A program made the position numbers and the translations under genes. The notes below the pieces were generated by a model that worked only from the letters and a program-made list of their open reading frames with translations, ran no database searches and was not told the origin of the DNA. Source: an uncultured Gammaproteobacteria bacterium (GTDB lineage Bacteria > Pseudomonadota > Gammaproteobacteria > Arenicellales > JAANXG01). Taken from it: a stretch of DNA of 57,167 nt. This document shows, piece by piece, positions 48,138 through 57,147 of this stretch (position 1 is the stretch's first letter; each line of letters opens with the position of its first letter). Location: assembly GCA_947259395.1 (NCBI GenBank), contig CAMYMN010000035.1:1-57167 (forward strand), given 5' to 3'.

Positions 48138-48173
48138 GCCGCTAGCCGGTTCGCCGGCTAGCGGCTTTTTTTT
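48138..48173 (+). terminator. Rho-independent terminator after the lysine-rich gene
   Basis: A perfect 12 bp stem (48138-48149 with 48154-48165, starting GCCGCTAGCCGG) closes a TTCG loop and is followed by eight T residues. The end of the convergent hydantoinase gene lies within it. Confidence 0.95.
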
Positions 48174-51100
48174 GGGTATATCGATTACTGGGCCCGAATC
48201 CTCCACCCCCTGGGGTTTCGATCACCACGACATCACCGACCGACACCTTCAACTTGGCACAACCTTCCAACATCTCCCTGGTGCCATCGGATCTGATCAC
48301 GTAGTTGCTGCCGGTCAAACCGGGTGACCCGCCGGCGATGCCAAATGGCGCTGTTTTTCGCCGATTCGACAAGATCGACACCGACATCGGTGAGCGAAAT
48401 CGGATTCGTCTTACCACGCCGTTGCCGCCCTTGTAGCGGCCGTCACCGCCGCTGTGCGCGCGGATCCCGAAGCTCTCCACGAGCACCGGAAAACGCCACT
48501 CCAGGACTTCCGGATCCGTTAATCGTGAATTGGTCATGTGGCTGTGAATCGCATCGGTACCGGAAAAATCCCGGCCGGCGCCAGAACCGCCGCAAATCGT
48601 CTCATAGTATTGATAGCGGTCGTCCCCAAAGGTGAAGTTGTTCATGGTTCCCTGCGAGGCCGCGCACACGTTCAATGCCCCGTACAGCGTATCTACGACG
48701 CACTGAGACGTTTCCACGTTGCCCGCCACCACCGCCGCAGGAAAATCAGGGTTCAAAAGGCTATGGGTTGGAATGTTGATCCGCAATGGTTTGAGACACC
48801 CCTCATTCAGCGGGATGTCGTCTTGCACCAGGGTGCGAAACACGTACAAAACCGCTGCTTTACACACCGCCGCCGGCGCGTTGAAGTTGGTCGCCACCTG
48901 GGGGGATGTGCCGGAAAAATCGATGTCGGCGCTGCGGGTTTGCGGATCGATCGAGATCGTAACTGCAATCACGCTGCCATCGTCCAAGGGGCACGAAAAG
49001 CGGCCGTTTTGCAACACGTCGATCACCCGGCGCACGGATTCCTCGGCGTAGTTCTGGATATGCTGCATATAGGCATGCACCGTGTTCAGCCCGTATGTGT
49101 CGGTTAGGCGTTCCAGTTCAATGATGCCTTTCTGATTCGCCGCGATTTGAGCCTTGATATCGGCAAGGTTCTGGTACGGGTTACGCGCCGGGTAGCGATT
49201 ATCGAGCAGCAGCGACAGGAACTCCGGCTCGCGGAATTTGCCATCGCGGACCAGCAGAAAGTTATCGATCAATGCGCCCTCTTCGTCGACCCGTTGACTG
49301 TGTGGCGGCATCGATCCCGGTGTAATTCCACCGATGTCGGCGTGGTGTCCCCGTGATGCAACGTAGAACAGGATATTGCGCCGTTGTCTGTCGAACACCG
49401 GGGTGATGACGGTGATGTCGGGAAGGTGCGTGCCACCGTTGTATGGGGCATTATGGACGTAGACGTCGCCCGCCAGCATATCGTTGCCCCTGGCCTCCAT
49501 GACACTGCGCACGCTTTCTCCCATGGAGCCGAGGTGCACAGGCATGTGGGGCGCATTGCAAATCAGATCACCGCGGTCGTCAAAGATGGCGCACGAGAAA
49601 TCTAATCGTTCTTTCATGTTTACCGAATAACTGGTGTTTTGCAATGTATAACCCATCTGCTCGGCGATCGACATGAAGAGCTTGTTGAATATTTCCAACA
49701 TCACCGGATCCACATCGGTACCCACATCTCGCCGGTGCATGCGCGTCTTTTCACGTTGCAATACCAACTCATCGGGCGCCCTGATATGTGCGTCCCAATC
49801 CGGCTCAACGACTATCGTACTGTTGGGTTCAATGATCAGAGCGGGACCGGAAATGACTTGTTCGGGATGCAATGCGTCGCGGTGATAGATCGGTGCGCGG
49901 TGGTGTTCGCCATGTGTGAATATCTCGGTCCAACGTGTGGACTCCATCGCGTCCGATGCGGATAGCGCTTGTACCTGGCTGGAGGGGCGAGGTTGACTGG
50001 CGACCAGTTCTACGGAAATCGACTCGATCACCAGGTCCCGTGATGAATCGGTGAATCCGAACCTTTGATTATGCGCGGTTTCAAAATCCCGTTGCATGGA
50101 TTCGGCGGGACCGAAATCAATATTCAAAGCAGTGTCGGTGCCTTGGTAGCGGATCATCGCTTTGCGGAGGATCTGACATTGCTCTTTAGGGACACCCTGA
50201 CGCTTCAGGTCCGCGTATCCGCGATCGATCAGGTTTGCGTACAACTGCTTCGCATCTCTGATATGGGATTCACTCAACGTCACTTCCAGGGTCTGGTCAT
50301 GTAGCACCCGTATATCGGCCAGGCCCATGCCGTAAGCAGACAACACGCTGGCATGGCGGTGGATAAACACGTGGTTGATACCCAGCGCATCTGCCACCAG
50401 ACAGGCGTGCTGGGCGCCAGCGCCGCCGAAGCAACAGAGCGTATATTCGGTGACGTTATAACCGCGTTGGATGGAGATGCGTTTGATCGCCGTCACCATG
50501 TTTTCCACCGCGATGTCGATAAAACCCTGAGCGACCTGCTCCGCGGTCCGGCTTCCGTCCGTGGCATCATTGATTTCTCTGGCCAAATTGGTAAATCCTT
50601 CACGCACTACTTCGGGGTCGATCGGCAGATCGCCATGGGGGCCGAATACATGGGGAAAATTCTCCGCCAGCAGCTTACCCACCATGACGTTGCAGTCGGT
50701 TACCGTCAGCGGGCCGCCGCGTCGATAACTGGCGGGCCCGGGATCGGCGCCGGCCGAATCCGGCCCCACTTGAAACCGGGAGCCGTCAAAATGGAGTATC
50801 GAACCGCCCCCGGCGGCTACGGTGTGGATGTTCAACATCGGGGCGCGCAAGCGTACACCGGCAACCTGGGTTTCCAGCGTTCGCTCGTACTCACCGTCGA
50901 AGTGGCATACATCGGTAGACGTACCGCCCATATCAAAGCCGATGATCTTGCCAAATCCCGCCTCTCTGGCGGTGGCGACGGCGCCGACCACGCCGCCGGC
51001 AGGGCCAGACAAAATACTGTCCTTGCCACGGAAGGTGCGAGCGTCAGTGAGGCCACCGTTGGATTGCATGAACATCAAGTGGGTATCTATCAACTCATCG

Positions 51101-51783
51101 GCGATGCTTGCGACATAGCGTTTGAGAATCGGGGACAGGTAGGCGTCCACCATGGTGGTGTCGCCACGGCTGACAAACTTCATCAACGCGATGACATCGT
51201 GGGATGCAGAGATCTGCGTGAAGCCGATTTTCTCGGCAACCTGCGCCACCGCCTGCTCATGCTCGGGATACCGATAACCGTGCATGAACACTACTGCAAT
51301 AGAGCGTATACCCTGGTCATAGACCGCCTGGAGTTGACTGCGTACCGCAGATAAATCCGTTGGCCGCAAAATTTCTCCCTCGGCGCTAATCCTTTCATCG
51401 ATCTCTAACACCCGGCTGTAGAGCATGTCCGGCAGTTGAATCTCTAATGCGAAGATATCCGGACGATTTTGGTAACCAATACGCAGCGCATCGCTAAATC
51501 CGGCCGTGGTGATCAGCACCGAGGGCTCGCCTTTGCGCTCGAGCAGTGCATTAGTGGCTACGGTAGTGCCCATTTTTACCGTGTCGATGCGGTCCGTGGG
51601 AATCGGGTCTGCGCCATCGAGTTTCAGAACGTCGCGGATTCCCTGGAGCACGGCGTCGGAATAACGCGCTTTATTCTCTGACAGCAGTTTGTGGGTAATC
51701 ACCTTCCCATCAGGGCTGAGTGCCACTACATCCGTGAACGTGCCGCCTCGGTCGACCCAAAACTGCCAGGCTAAATTTGTCAT
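48142..51783 (-). CDS. Fused HyuA-HyuB hydantoinase/5-oxoprolinase
   Basis: 1213 residues. The N-terminal half (HyuA/OPLAH type) has FWVDRGGTFTDVVALSPDG, the segment from TVKMGTTVATNALLE to RKGEPSVL, and GFDMGGTSTDVCHFDGEYE. The C-terminal half (HyuB type) has DPVMLEIFNKLFMSIAEQMG and the segment from HAPYNGGTHLPDITVITP to VFD, plus HHADIGGITPGSMPPHS. The length and single-chain fusion match ATP-dependent 5-oxoprolinase, which opens 5-oxoproline to glutamate, though hydantoinases of this form also exist. The last five codons and stop run into the terminator stem of the opposite gene. The gamma-glutamyl-type enzyme at 2918 could supply its substrate, but that is speculative. Confidence 0.92.
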   Translation of the reverse strand: MTNLAWQFWVDRGGTFTDVVALSPDGKVITHKLLSENKARYSDAVLQGIRDVLKLDGADPIPTDRIDTVKMGTTVATNALLERKGEPSVLITTAGFSDALRIGYQNRPDIFALEIQLPDMLYSRVLEIDERISAEGEILRPTDLSAVRSQLQAVYDQGIRSIAVVFMHGYRYPEHEQAVAQVAEKIGFTQISASHDVIALMKFVSRGDTTMVDAYLSPILKRYVASIADELIDTHLMFMQSNGGLTDARTFRGKDSILSGPAGGVVGAVATAREAGFGKIIGFDMGGTSTDVCHFDGEYERTLETQVAGVRLRAPMLNIHTVAAGGGSILHFDGSRFQVGPDSAGADPGPASYRRGGPLTVTDCNVMVGKLLAENFPHVFGPHGDLPIDPEVVREGFTNLAREINDATDGSRTAEQVAQGFIDIAVENMVTAIKRISIQRGYNVTEYTLCCFGGAGAQHACLVADALGINHVFIHRHASVLSAYGMGLADIRVLHDQTLEVTLSESHIRDAKQLYANLIDRGYADLKRQGVPKEQCQILRKAMIRYQGTDTALNIDFGPAESMQRDFETAHNQRFGFTDSSRDLVIESISVELVASQPRPSSQVQALSASDAMESTRWTEIFTHGEHHRAPIYHRDALHPEQVISGPALIIEPNSTIVVEPDWDAHIRAPDELVLQREKTRMHRRDVGTDVDPVMLEIFNKLFMSIAEQMGYTLQNTSYSVNMKERLDFSCAIFDDRGDLICNAPHMPVHLGSMGESVRSVMEARGNDMLAGDVYVHNAPYNGGTHLPDITVITPVFDRQRRNILFYVASRGHHADIGGITPGSMPPHSQRVDEEGALIDNFLLVRDGKFREPEFLSLLLDNRYPARNPYQNLADIKAQIAANQKGIIELERLTDTYGLNTVHAYMQHIQNYAEESVRRVIDVLQNGRFSCPLDDGSVIAVTISIDPQTRSADIDFSGTSPQVATNFNAPAAVCKAAVLYVFRTLVQDDIPLNEGCLKPLRINIPTHSLLNPDFPAAVVAGNVETSQCVVDTLYGALNVCAASQGTMNNFTFGDDRYQYYETICGGSGAGRDFSGTDAIHSHMTNSRLTDPEVLEWRFPVLVESFGIRAHSGGDGRYKGGNGVVRRIRFRSPMSVSILSNRRKTAPFGIAGGSPGLTGSNYVIRSDGTREMLEGCAKLKVSVGDVVVIETPGGGGFGPSNRYTQKKAASRRTG

Positions 51784-52251
51784 ATTGTAGAAATTACACT
51801 TAGTTTACCGGTATTATTTTCGTAGCTGTTGTTAGTCGGTATATTGCACTAAGGCGCCCCGTCCCGATTCATGGTTATACACGGGGGAGACTCGCAGCGT
51901 TTATTTCAGGAAATGGCAACATGCGATGTTCCAGGTTGCTTGGCGAGAAGTGCGGGGTTATCCCCACGTCGGTTCGGTCGCGGATGCCTGGACGGGCGTT
52001 CCCGCAACGCATCCAGACGGCAATGCATTTCGCTCCAGCGCGGCGCTCGTCCTCGCGCAGCAGGGGGCTTGTCCCCGCACAGCAGGGGGCTTGTCCCCGC
52101 ACAGCAGGGGAACGGGCCGCCCGGCCCTGCAACTACGCGCAGCACGAGTCCCTTTGCCGTAATCCGGGATCCCTGGTGCAATATTCGGGTTAGCATGATA
52201 AGACGTACCGGTCATATTAGCGCGCCCTGTCGTGCGCATTGAATTAGTCGC
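51784..52251. other. Intergenic gap almost filled by repeat element H
   Basis: 468 bp between divergent genes. The repeat element occupies 51831-52194. The remaining 47 bp next to the hydantoinase start are AT-rich (GTTTACCGGTATTATTTTCG). Nothing else is seen. Confidence 0.6.
51831..52194. repeat. Complete dispersed MITE-like element (copy H, 364 bp)
   Basis: The left end GTTAGTCGGTATATTGCACT and right end CTGGTGCAATATTCGGGTTA (52173-52192) are imperfect inverted repeats. Inside are two and a half 22 bp units (52055, 52077, 52099) of the form GCACAGCAGGGGGCTTGTCC. Near the right end the common unit GCAACTACGCGCAGCACGAG appears on the minus strand. It has no transposase coding capacity. Confidence 0.8.
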
Positions 52252-54528
52252 ATGTCCGACCCTAAGACTACCGTACATATACGCATCCCCGGATATCGAA
52301 TCGAGCGCGAGATCGGCCGTGGTGGGATCGCTACCGTTTACCTCGCGGTGCAGGAATCCCTGGATCGAGAGGTGGCGCTCAAGGTGATGTCGCCGGTGCT
52401 GGTCGCCGAGCCGAATTTTACCGAGCGATTCATTGGCGAAGGGCGCATGGTCGCGCAACTCAATCACCCCAGCATCGTTACGATTTTTGATATAGCGGCT
52501 GAGAATTATCATACCTACATGGCCATGGAGTACTTGTCAGGCGGTAACCTGCGGGAAAAATTGCGGCAGGCGATGCCGGAAAACAACATTCTCAGTATCG
52601 TGCGTCAAATCGCCAATGCTCTGGCCTGCGCCCACGATAGCGGCATTGTCCACCGGGACGTCAAACCGGAGAACATCATGTTTCGTGACAACGACGTTCC
52701 TGTGCTCACCGACTTTGGCATCGCCAAGACCATCGGCTCCGACGAGCGGCTCACACGGACAGGCATCATCGTCGGAACACCGCGTTATATAAGCCCGGAA
52801 CAGGCGGAAGGCCACGGTACCGATGTTCGCTCTGATTTGTATTCACTGGGTGTCATCCTTTTTGAGATGTTGGCTGGAAGGCCCCCCTTCGGCACCAGCG
52901 ACAGCATTGCGTTGCTGTATGCCCACGTCAACGATCCGATCCCGGATCTGCCCGAGGAACATCGCCATTTGCAGCCCCTGGTCAATGCAACCATGGCCAA
53001 GGATCCGGACCAGCGGGTTTCAGATTGTCACAAATTGAGTGACATGATCTATGTCATTCTGCGCGAGGTGCGGCGTGGCAACAAGGGTGCCGTGTCCACG
53101 GTGCCACGCACGGGTGCTGACAATATCGTAAACTCACCGGGCGATGCCAGACCACAGGCGAGCGTGACACCACGCAACAAGTTGCGGCCGTTTGTTATAG
53201 GCGGCGTCGGTATGTTGCTGGTCGCCTTGGTGCTCACGGCGGGGTTGCGCGCGTTGTTAACACCGCAATCGGAATCTGAGTTGGCAGACGTTTCAGATCC
53301 ACAAACCACGTCGGCAGTGTTAGCCCCGCTGGAGCCGGTGCAGCAGGAGTCCGAAGGCGGGGTAGCGCCAGCCTCAGGTAGCGCCTCCAGTCCGGATACG
53401 GCACGGCGTATGCAGTTGGATGCTGAAGTGGCAAACGCCGCACAGCGCGGGTTTGAGCCTGGCGAGTCGTCGACGCCATCACCGGCGATGCACACGCCAT
53501 CACCGGCGATGCAAGAGGCGCCGGCAGCGCCGGAGCCGGCCGTGCAGTCGCCTCCGATCGCTGTGGCGAAGACTGGCCGCGCACCAGACCCGCCCGCCGC
53601 GTCACTGCCAAAGCCGGTGGTGCGGGCTAACGACCAACCATCGGCGCCACCGGCGTGGAAAATGACCAAACCCGGCAACCGCTCAGGACCGCCAAACCGA
53701 TTGCAGGCACTGTTGAGCCGCGCCGAGAGTCAGATGACCCAGGGACGCGTCGACAATCCCGCAGGCGACAATGCCCTCGAGACGTATCGCCGTGTTCTGA
53801 GAGTCGCGGCCGATGATCCGCAGGCACTGTCGGGACTTGACGATATTGCGCGATATTTTCTCGATAAAGGCCGGGAATCGGCGGAGGCAAAACGCTATCA
53901 ACATGCGCAGGAGATGATCGAGCGAGGATTGCAGGCGGTACCGAAACATTCCGCGTTGATGACTTTTCAACAAACTGTGTTGTCGTTGTTTACCGCCGAA
54001 AAACAGTTTGCGACTGCCGAACAGTACTACTTGGGGCAGGGCATCCAACGCGACTTGGCGTCAGCAGTGGAGTGGTATCGCAAGGCAGCGGATAAAGGCC
54101 ATGTGCAGGCGCAATACAGTTTGGGCCTCGCATACGCCGATGGTGCAGGTGTGTCCCGCAACGAGGTCGAAGGGCTGCGTTGGCTGCGGCGGGCCGCGAT
54201 TCAAGGTGTCGAGGACGCGCAATTCAACCTTAGCCTTGGTTTGATCTTCGGCCCTGATCCTGACCCCAATGGCGCATTGCAGTGGATCAAGAAGCTAGCT
54301 GACAAAAATTATGAACCCGCATTTCAGGTATTGGGATGGATGTACAGTACCGGAACCGGGGTCAAGCTGAGTATCAAAGAGTCGATACGCTGGAACGTGA
54401 AGTATGTGATGGCGGATGCGCCTGCCAAGACGTCGCCACCGGAACGCGTGGTGGAATACTGGAACCGAAAATTACAGTCTGCGCTGGCGCAAACCAGGCT
54501 GGATCAGAAACCGCCGGAGCCGCACTGA
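52252..54528 (+). CDS. PASTA-less Ser/Thr protein kinase with membrane anchor and Sel1 repeats
   Basis: 758 residues. The Hanks-type kinase (about 15-270) has the glycine loop GRGGIATVY, Lys43 in VALKVM, catalytic Asp136 in VHRDVKPENIMF, LTDFGIAK and TPRYISPEQAEGHGTDVRSDLYSLG. A membrane segment (about 311-333) leads to a Pro/Ala-rich periplasmic linker with an 18 bp repeat (TPSPAM twice), then helical repeats and Sel1-like repeats from about 589 (VQAQYSLGLAYADGAGVSRN). The output side would be periplasmic. All key kinase residues are present. The target is unknown and no cognate phosphatase is near. Confidence 0.92.
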   Translation: MSDPKTTVHIRIPGYRIEREIGRGGIATVYLAVQESLDREVALKVMSPVLVAEPNFTERFIGEGRMVAQLNHPSIVTIFDIAAENYHTYMAMEYLSGGNLREKLRQAMPENNILSIVRQIANALACAHDSGIVHRDVKPENIMFRDNDVPVLTDFGIAKTIGSDERLTRTGIIVGTPRYISPEQAEGHGTDVRSDLYSLGVILFEMLAGRPPFGTSDSIALLYAHVNDPIPDLPEEHRHLQPLVNATMAKDPDQRVSDCHKLSDMIYVILREVRRGNKGAVSTVPRTGADNIVNSPGDARPQASVTPRNKLRPFVIGGVGMLLVALVLTAGLRALLTPQSESELADVSDPQTTSAVLAPLEPVQQESEGGVAPASGSASSPDTARRMQLDAEVANAAQRGFEPGESSTPSPAMHTPSPAMQEAPAAPEPAVQSPPIAVAKTGRAPDPPAASLPKPVVRANDQPSAPPAWKMTKPGNRSGPPNRLQALLSRAESQMTQGRVDNPAGDNALETYRRVLRVAADDPQALSGLDDIARYFLDKGRESAEAKRYQHAQEMIERGLQAVPKHSALMTFQQTVLSLFTAEKQFATAEQYYLGQGIQRDLASAVEWYRKAADKGHVQAQYSLGLAYADGAGVSRNEVEGLRWLRRAAIQGVEDAQFNLSLGLIFGPDPDPNGALQWIKKLADKNYEPAFQVLGWMYSTGTGVKLSIKESIRWNVKYVMADAPAKTSPPERVVEYWNRKLQSALAQTRLDQKPPEPH

Positions 54529-54575
54529 TGCATGCCAAGTGCGAGGTGGTATTCGTTTAGAAAGTTCTGGTGAAT

Positions 54576-55028
54576 TCATCTCAACAAACGAACTACCGCG
54601 ATTTCAATGATGCCAAGCAGCAGGTTGATGCCAACCAAGGTGCGGATGCGCCCAAGTTCCTTGCCGCCGGTAGGTAAGTCGTTAGTAGCTACCGCGTCGC
54701 GCAGTCGACGGTAAGGGCCGAAAAAGATGTACACGAATATGAACATCATCACCACCCCCAATCCCAACATGATGTGCACGTAGCCACCAACCGAAGCGAA
54801 CCCGCCCATGTGCACCAACAGCCACGAACCGGTGAGCGACAGCATCACCACCGCGCCCCACACCCAGGGAAAAAACCGGCCAAACGTCTTGGTCCATAAG
54901 CTAAGCCGCAGCGGTGGCTCCAAGATCTCGCCGGCAACCGGCCGCAGACACATGTAGGCGAAAAACATACCGCCGACCCACACCACGGTGGCGAGCATAT
55001 GCAGAAACAGTGCAATCGATGCGCTCAT
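54576..55028 (-). CDS. CopD-like membrane protein
   Basis: 150 residues with four membrane segments. SIALFLHMLATVVWVGGMFFAY resembles the CopD/YwqC-type putative copper-export or haem-binding domain, and MGGFASVGGYVHIMLGLGVV adds histidines suited to ligand binding. The start is the ATG at 55028; the frame is open to 55154, but that part is Arg-rich and unlike a protein start. It converges with the kinase gene across 47 bp. Confidence 0.8.
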   Translation of the reverse strand: MSASIALFLHMLATVVWVGGMFFAYMCLRPVAGEILEPPLRLSLWTKTFGRFFPWVWGAVVMLSLTGSWLLVHMGGFASVGGYVHIMLGLGVVMMFIFVYIFFGPYRRLRDAVATNDLPTGGKELGRIRTLVGINLLLGIIEIAVVRLLR

Positions 55029-55139
55029 ACTGGGTTCCGACGTCGGATTGGTTCCGAAGGATACACCAATCCGACGCCGGGGCGCGGTTTCCGGAGGGGC
55101 AGCAAGAACCCGCGGTCCGCGTTTTGGCACCCTCGTGTA

Positions 55140-55168
55140 TTGACATAGTGTCACAATTACACTATTCT
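55140..55168 (+). promoter_or_regulatory. nrtR-nadA promoter with overlapping palindromic operator
   Basis: TTGACA (55140-55145) and TATTCT (55163-55168) are spaced 17 bp apart. Between them a perfect palindrome has half-sites ATAGTGT (55145-55151) and ACACTAT (55159-55165) around a 7 bp centre. The 21 bp size and position fit an autoregulatory NrtR site that blocks RNA polymerase. Family knowledge plus position; no direct proof. Confidence 0.7.
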
Positions 55169-55178
55169 ACTTCGTGTT

Positions 55179-55865
55179 ATGAACACACTTACTGAATTGA
55201 GATCTACCGCACCGTGGCTGGTGCACGTATCCACCGATATCGTGGTGTTTGGCATCGGGCGTGACGGGTTGCAGGTGCTGTTGCGCCGTCATCCTCCGCG
55301 AGACGGTGCAGACGCGCCGTGGGCACTGCCCGGCGGTTATGTCGGTCCGGTGGAGCACCTGGACCGCAGCGCCGAACACACGTTGGCCCAGCAAACCGGC
55401 GTGGACAATGTGTATTTAGAACAGTTGTACACCTTCGGTCGACCGGACCGGCATCCGGCATCGCGGGTCATCACGGTGGCGTATTACGCCTTGATGCCGC
55501 CGGGGCGTGTGGAGCAAATAAACGCCCGGCCCACACCCGAGGTCCAATGGTACCCAATCGATAGCGTGCCCGCTCTTTATCTCGATCACGCTGAGATCGT
55601 TGCCCTGGCACGACGGCGATTGGAAGCAAAGTTGGAATACTCGACAATCGCCTTCCAGTTGTTAGCTGCGGAATTCACGCTCAGCGAGTTACAACGGGTG
55701 TACGAAACCATATTATGTGACAAGCTGGACAAGCGTAATTTTAGAAAACGCATCCTCGCCCTGGATTGTATCGAGGATACCGGGAGAAAACGTCGCGATG
55801 GATCCCATCGACCGGCGGGATTGTACCGTTGCAAGTCTCCCGGCAAGGTTCATTACATCAAGTAA
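55179..55865 (+). CDS. nrtR: Nudix-related transcriptional regulator NrtR
   Basis: 228 residues. A Nudix-like domain (about 1-150: [21 protein letters not shown], then [20 protein letters not shown]) is followed by a winged-helix domain (about 155-228: [27 protein letters not shown]). The Nudix box is degenerate: the canonical REUxEExGU reads HTLAQQTGV, so the catalytic Arg and Glu residues are lost. That is expected for a sensor that binds ADP-ribose or a related NAD metabolite and does not hydrolyse it. The gene lies 10 bp before nadA and behind a palindromic operator, so it likely represses NAD synthesis and itself. Confidence 0.88.
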   Translation: MNTLTELRSTAPWLVHVSTDIVVFGIGRDGLQVLLRRHPPRDGADAPWALPGGYVGPVEHLDRSAEHTLAQQTGVDNVYLEQLYTFGRPDRHPASRVITVAYYALMPPGRVEQINARPTPEVQWYPIDSVPALYLDHAEIVALARRRLEAKLEYSTIAFQLLAAEFTLSELQRVYETILCDKLDKRNFRKRILALDCIEDTGRKRRDGSHRPAGLYRCKSPGKVHYIK

Positions 55866-55875
55866 GGAGATCGCC

Positions 55876-56967
55876 GTGATTGCCTTGCAAACGATACCGG
55901 AAAAACTGAAACAGCAGATTGATACGGTCGCGTTACAAGCCCGAGGTATCAAGCATGAGCATTTGCCCAAGGGTGAGCACGACGCGCAAGTTGCACACAT
56001 CAAACGTCTGCTCAAGGAACAAGATGCGGTGCTGGTAGCGCACTACTACGTGGACGGCGAGCTTCAGGACCTGGCCGACGAGACCGGTGGATTTGTGTCC
56101 GACTCATTGGAAATGGCGAGGTTTGGTTACGAACATCCCGCCAGTACGGTGGTGGTCGCCGGCGTTCGTTTTATGGGCGAGACTGCCAAGATACTGAGCC
56201 CGAACAAACGGGTTTTGGTGGTGGAACGCGATGCCGAGTGTTCCCTGGATCTGGGCTGCCCGGCGGATGAATTCGCCAAGTTCTGTGATGCGAATCCCGA
56301 TCGCACGGTGGTGGTCTATGCGAACACCAGTGCCGCGGTTAAGGCGCGTGCGGACTGGGTAGTGACATCCTCGATTGCTTTGAAAGTGGCTGAGCACCTG
56401 CATCAAAGAGGGGAGAAGATTCTGTGGGCGCCGGATCGTTTTCTCGGTGATTACGTGCAACGTATGACCGGAGCCGACATGCTCATGTGGGAGGGTTCTT
56501 GCGTGGTGCACGAAGAATTCAAGTCCGAGGCGTTAGCGCAATTGAAAACCTTGTATCCCGCCGCCGCGGTATTGGTGCATCCAGAGTCGCCGCCGGGTGT
56601 CATCGCGTTGGCGGACCGGGTGGGTTCAACCAGCCAGATCATCAAGGCGGCCCGGGAGATGAGTAACGAGTTGTTCATCGTCGCCACCGAGGACGGTATC
56701 TTTCACAAGATGCGCGAAGCGGCGCCGAGAAAGATATTCATTCCCGCACCGACCGCCGGTGAGGGCGCCACCTGCAAGAGTTGTGGTCACTGCCCGTGGA
56801 TGAAGATGAACGATCTGGCGCGCCTCGAACATGTGTTGGTAACGGGCGACAACGAGGTCGTGATCGACGAAGAGATTCGCGCCAAGGCCGAAAAATCACT
56901 CAAGCGCATGGTCGATTTCGCCCGTGAGCATATGGGTCAACAGGTCAAGGTAACGGGTAATGCGTGA
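55876..56967 (+). CDS. nadA: Quinolinate synthase A
   Basis: NadA condenses iminoaspartate and dihydroxyacetone phosphate to quinolinate in de novo NAD synthesis. The 363-residue protein has [79 protein letters not shown] and the C-terminal [13 protein letters not shown]. Cluster-ligand cysteines are present. The start is the GTG at 55876, preceded by AAGGAGA; the frame is open upstream inside nrtR, but the family begins here. It is co-transcribed with nrtR. Confidence 0.96.
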   Translation: MIALQTIPEKLKQQIDTVALQARGIKHEHLPKGEHDAQVAHIKRLLKEQDAVLVAHYYVDGELQDLADETGGFVSDSLEMARFGYEHPASTVVVAGVRFMGETAKILSPNKRVLVVERDAECSLDLGCPADEFAKFCDANPDRTVVVYANTSAAVKARADWVVTSSIALKVAEHLHQRGEKILWAPDRFLGDYVQRMTGADMLMWEGSCVVHEEFKSEALAQLKTLYPAAAVLVHPESPPGVIALADRVGSTSQIIKAAREMSNELFIVATEDGIFHKMREAAPRKIFIPAPTAGEGATCKSCGHCPWMKMNDLARLEHVLVTGDNEVVIDEEIRAKAEKSLKRMVDFAREHMGQQVKVTGNA

Positions 56968-57078
56968 CTGCGCATGGCACCCCGAGTGAGGATCCCAGCG
57001 GGTAACGATTCACATGTAATGCATCAGGCGTGATCTGTCAGAGTGTGTCAGACCATGAAGGACCGCGTCCGTTAAGGG

Positions 57079-57147
57079 TTGTTAGACGCCTGCGCGAGAG
57101 TGGCTCGCGATTCGCGGCAAGCCAAGGTGTGGGCAGGCGTCTAACAA
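57079..57147. repeat. 15 bp inverted repeat (possible element or hairpin)
   Basis: TTGTTAGACGCCTGC (57079-57093) is the exact reverse complement of 57133-57147, with 39 bp between. It lies 110 bp after nadA near the window end. A T-run is absent. It does not match the ends of the dispersed element family. Confidence 0.75.

Noticed and set aside
47667..48206. 179-codon minus-strand frame rich in Phe and Leu over the lysine-rich gene
   Set aside because: It is the reverse image of the AAG/GCC repeat; the plus frame has the ribosome site and terminator.
50353..51354. 333-codon open frame antisense to the hydantoinase gene
   Set aside because: It is a shadow of the GC-biased third positions of the real gene.
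57079..57147. Integron attC site
   Set aside because: The core-like ends occur in the order GTTAGAC then GTCTAAC, the reverse of a single attC, and no L boxes were found; the window ends too soon to test a cassette junction.
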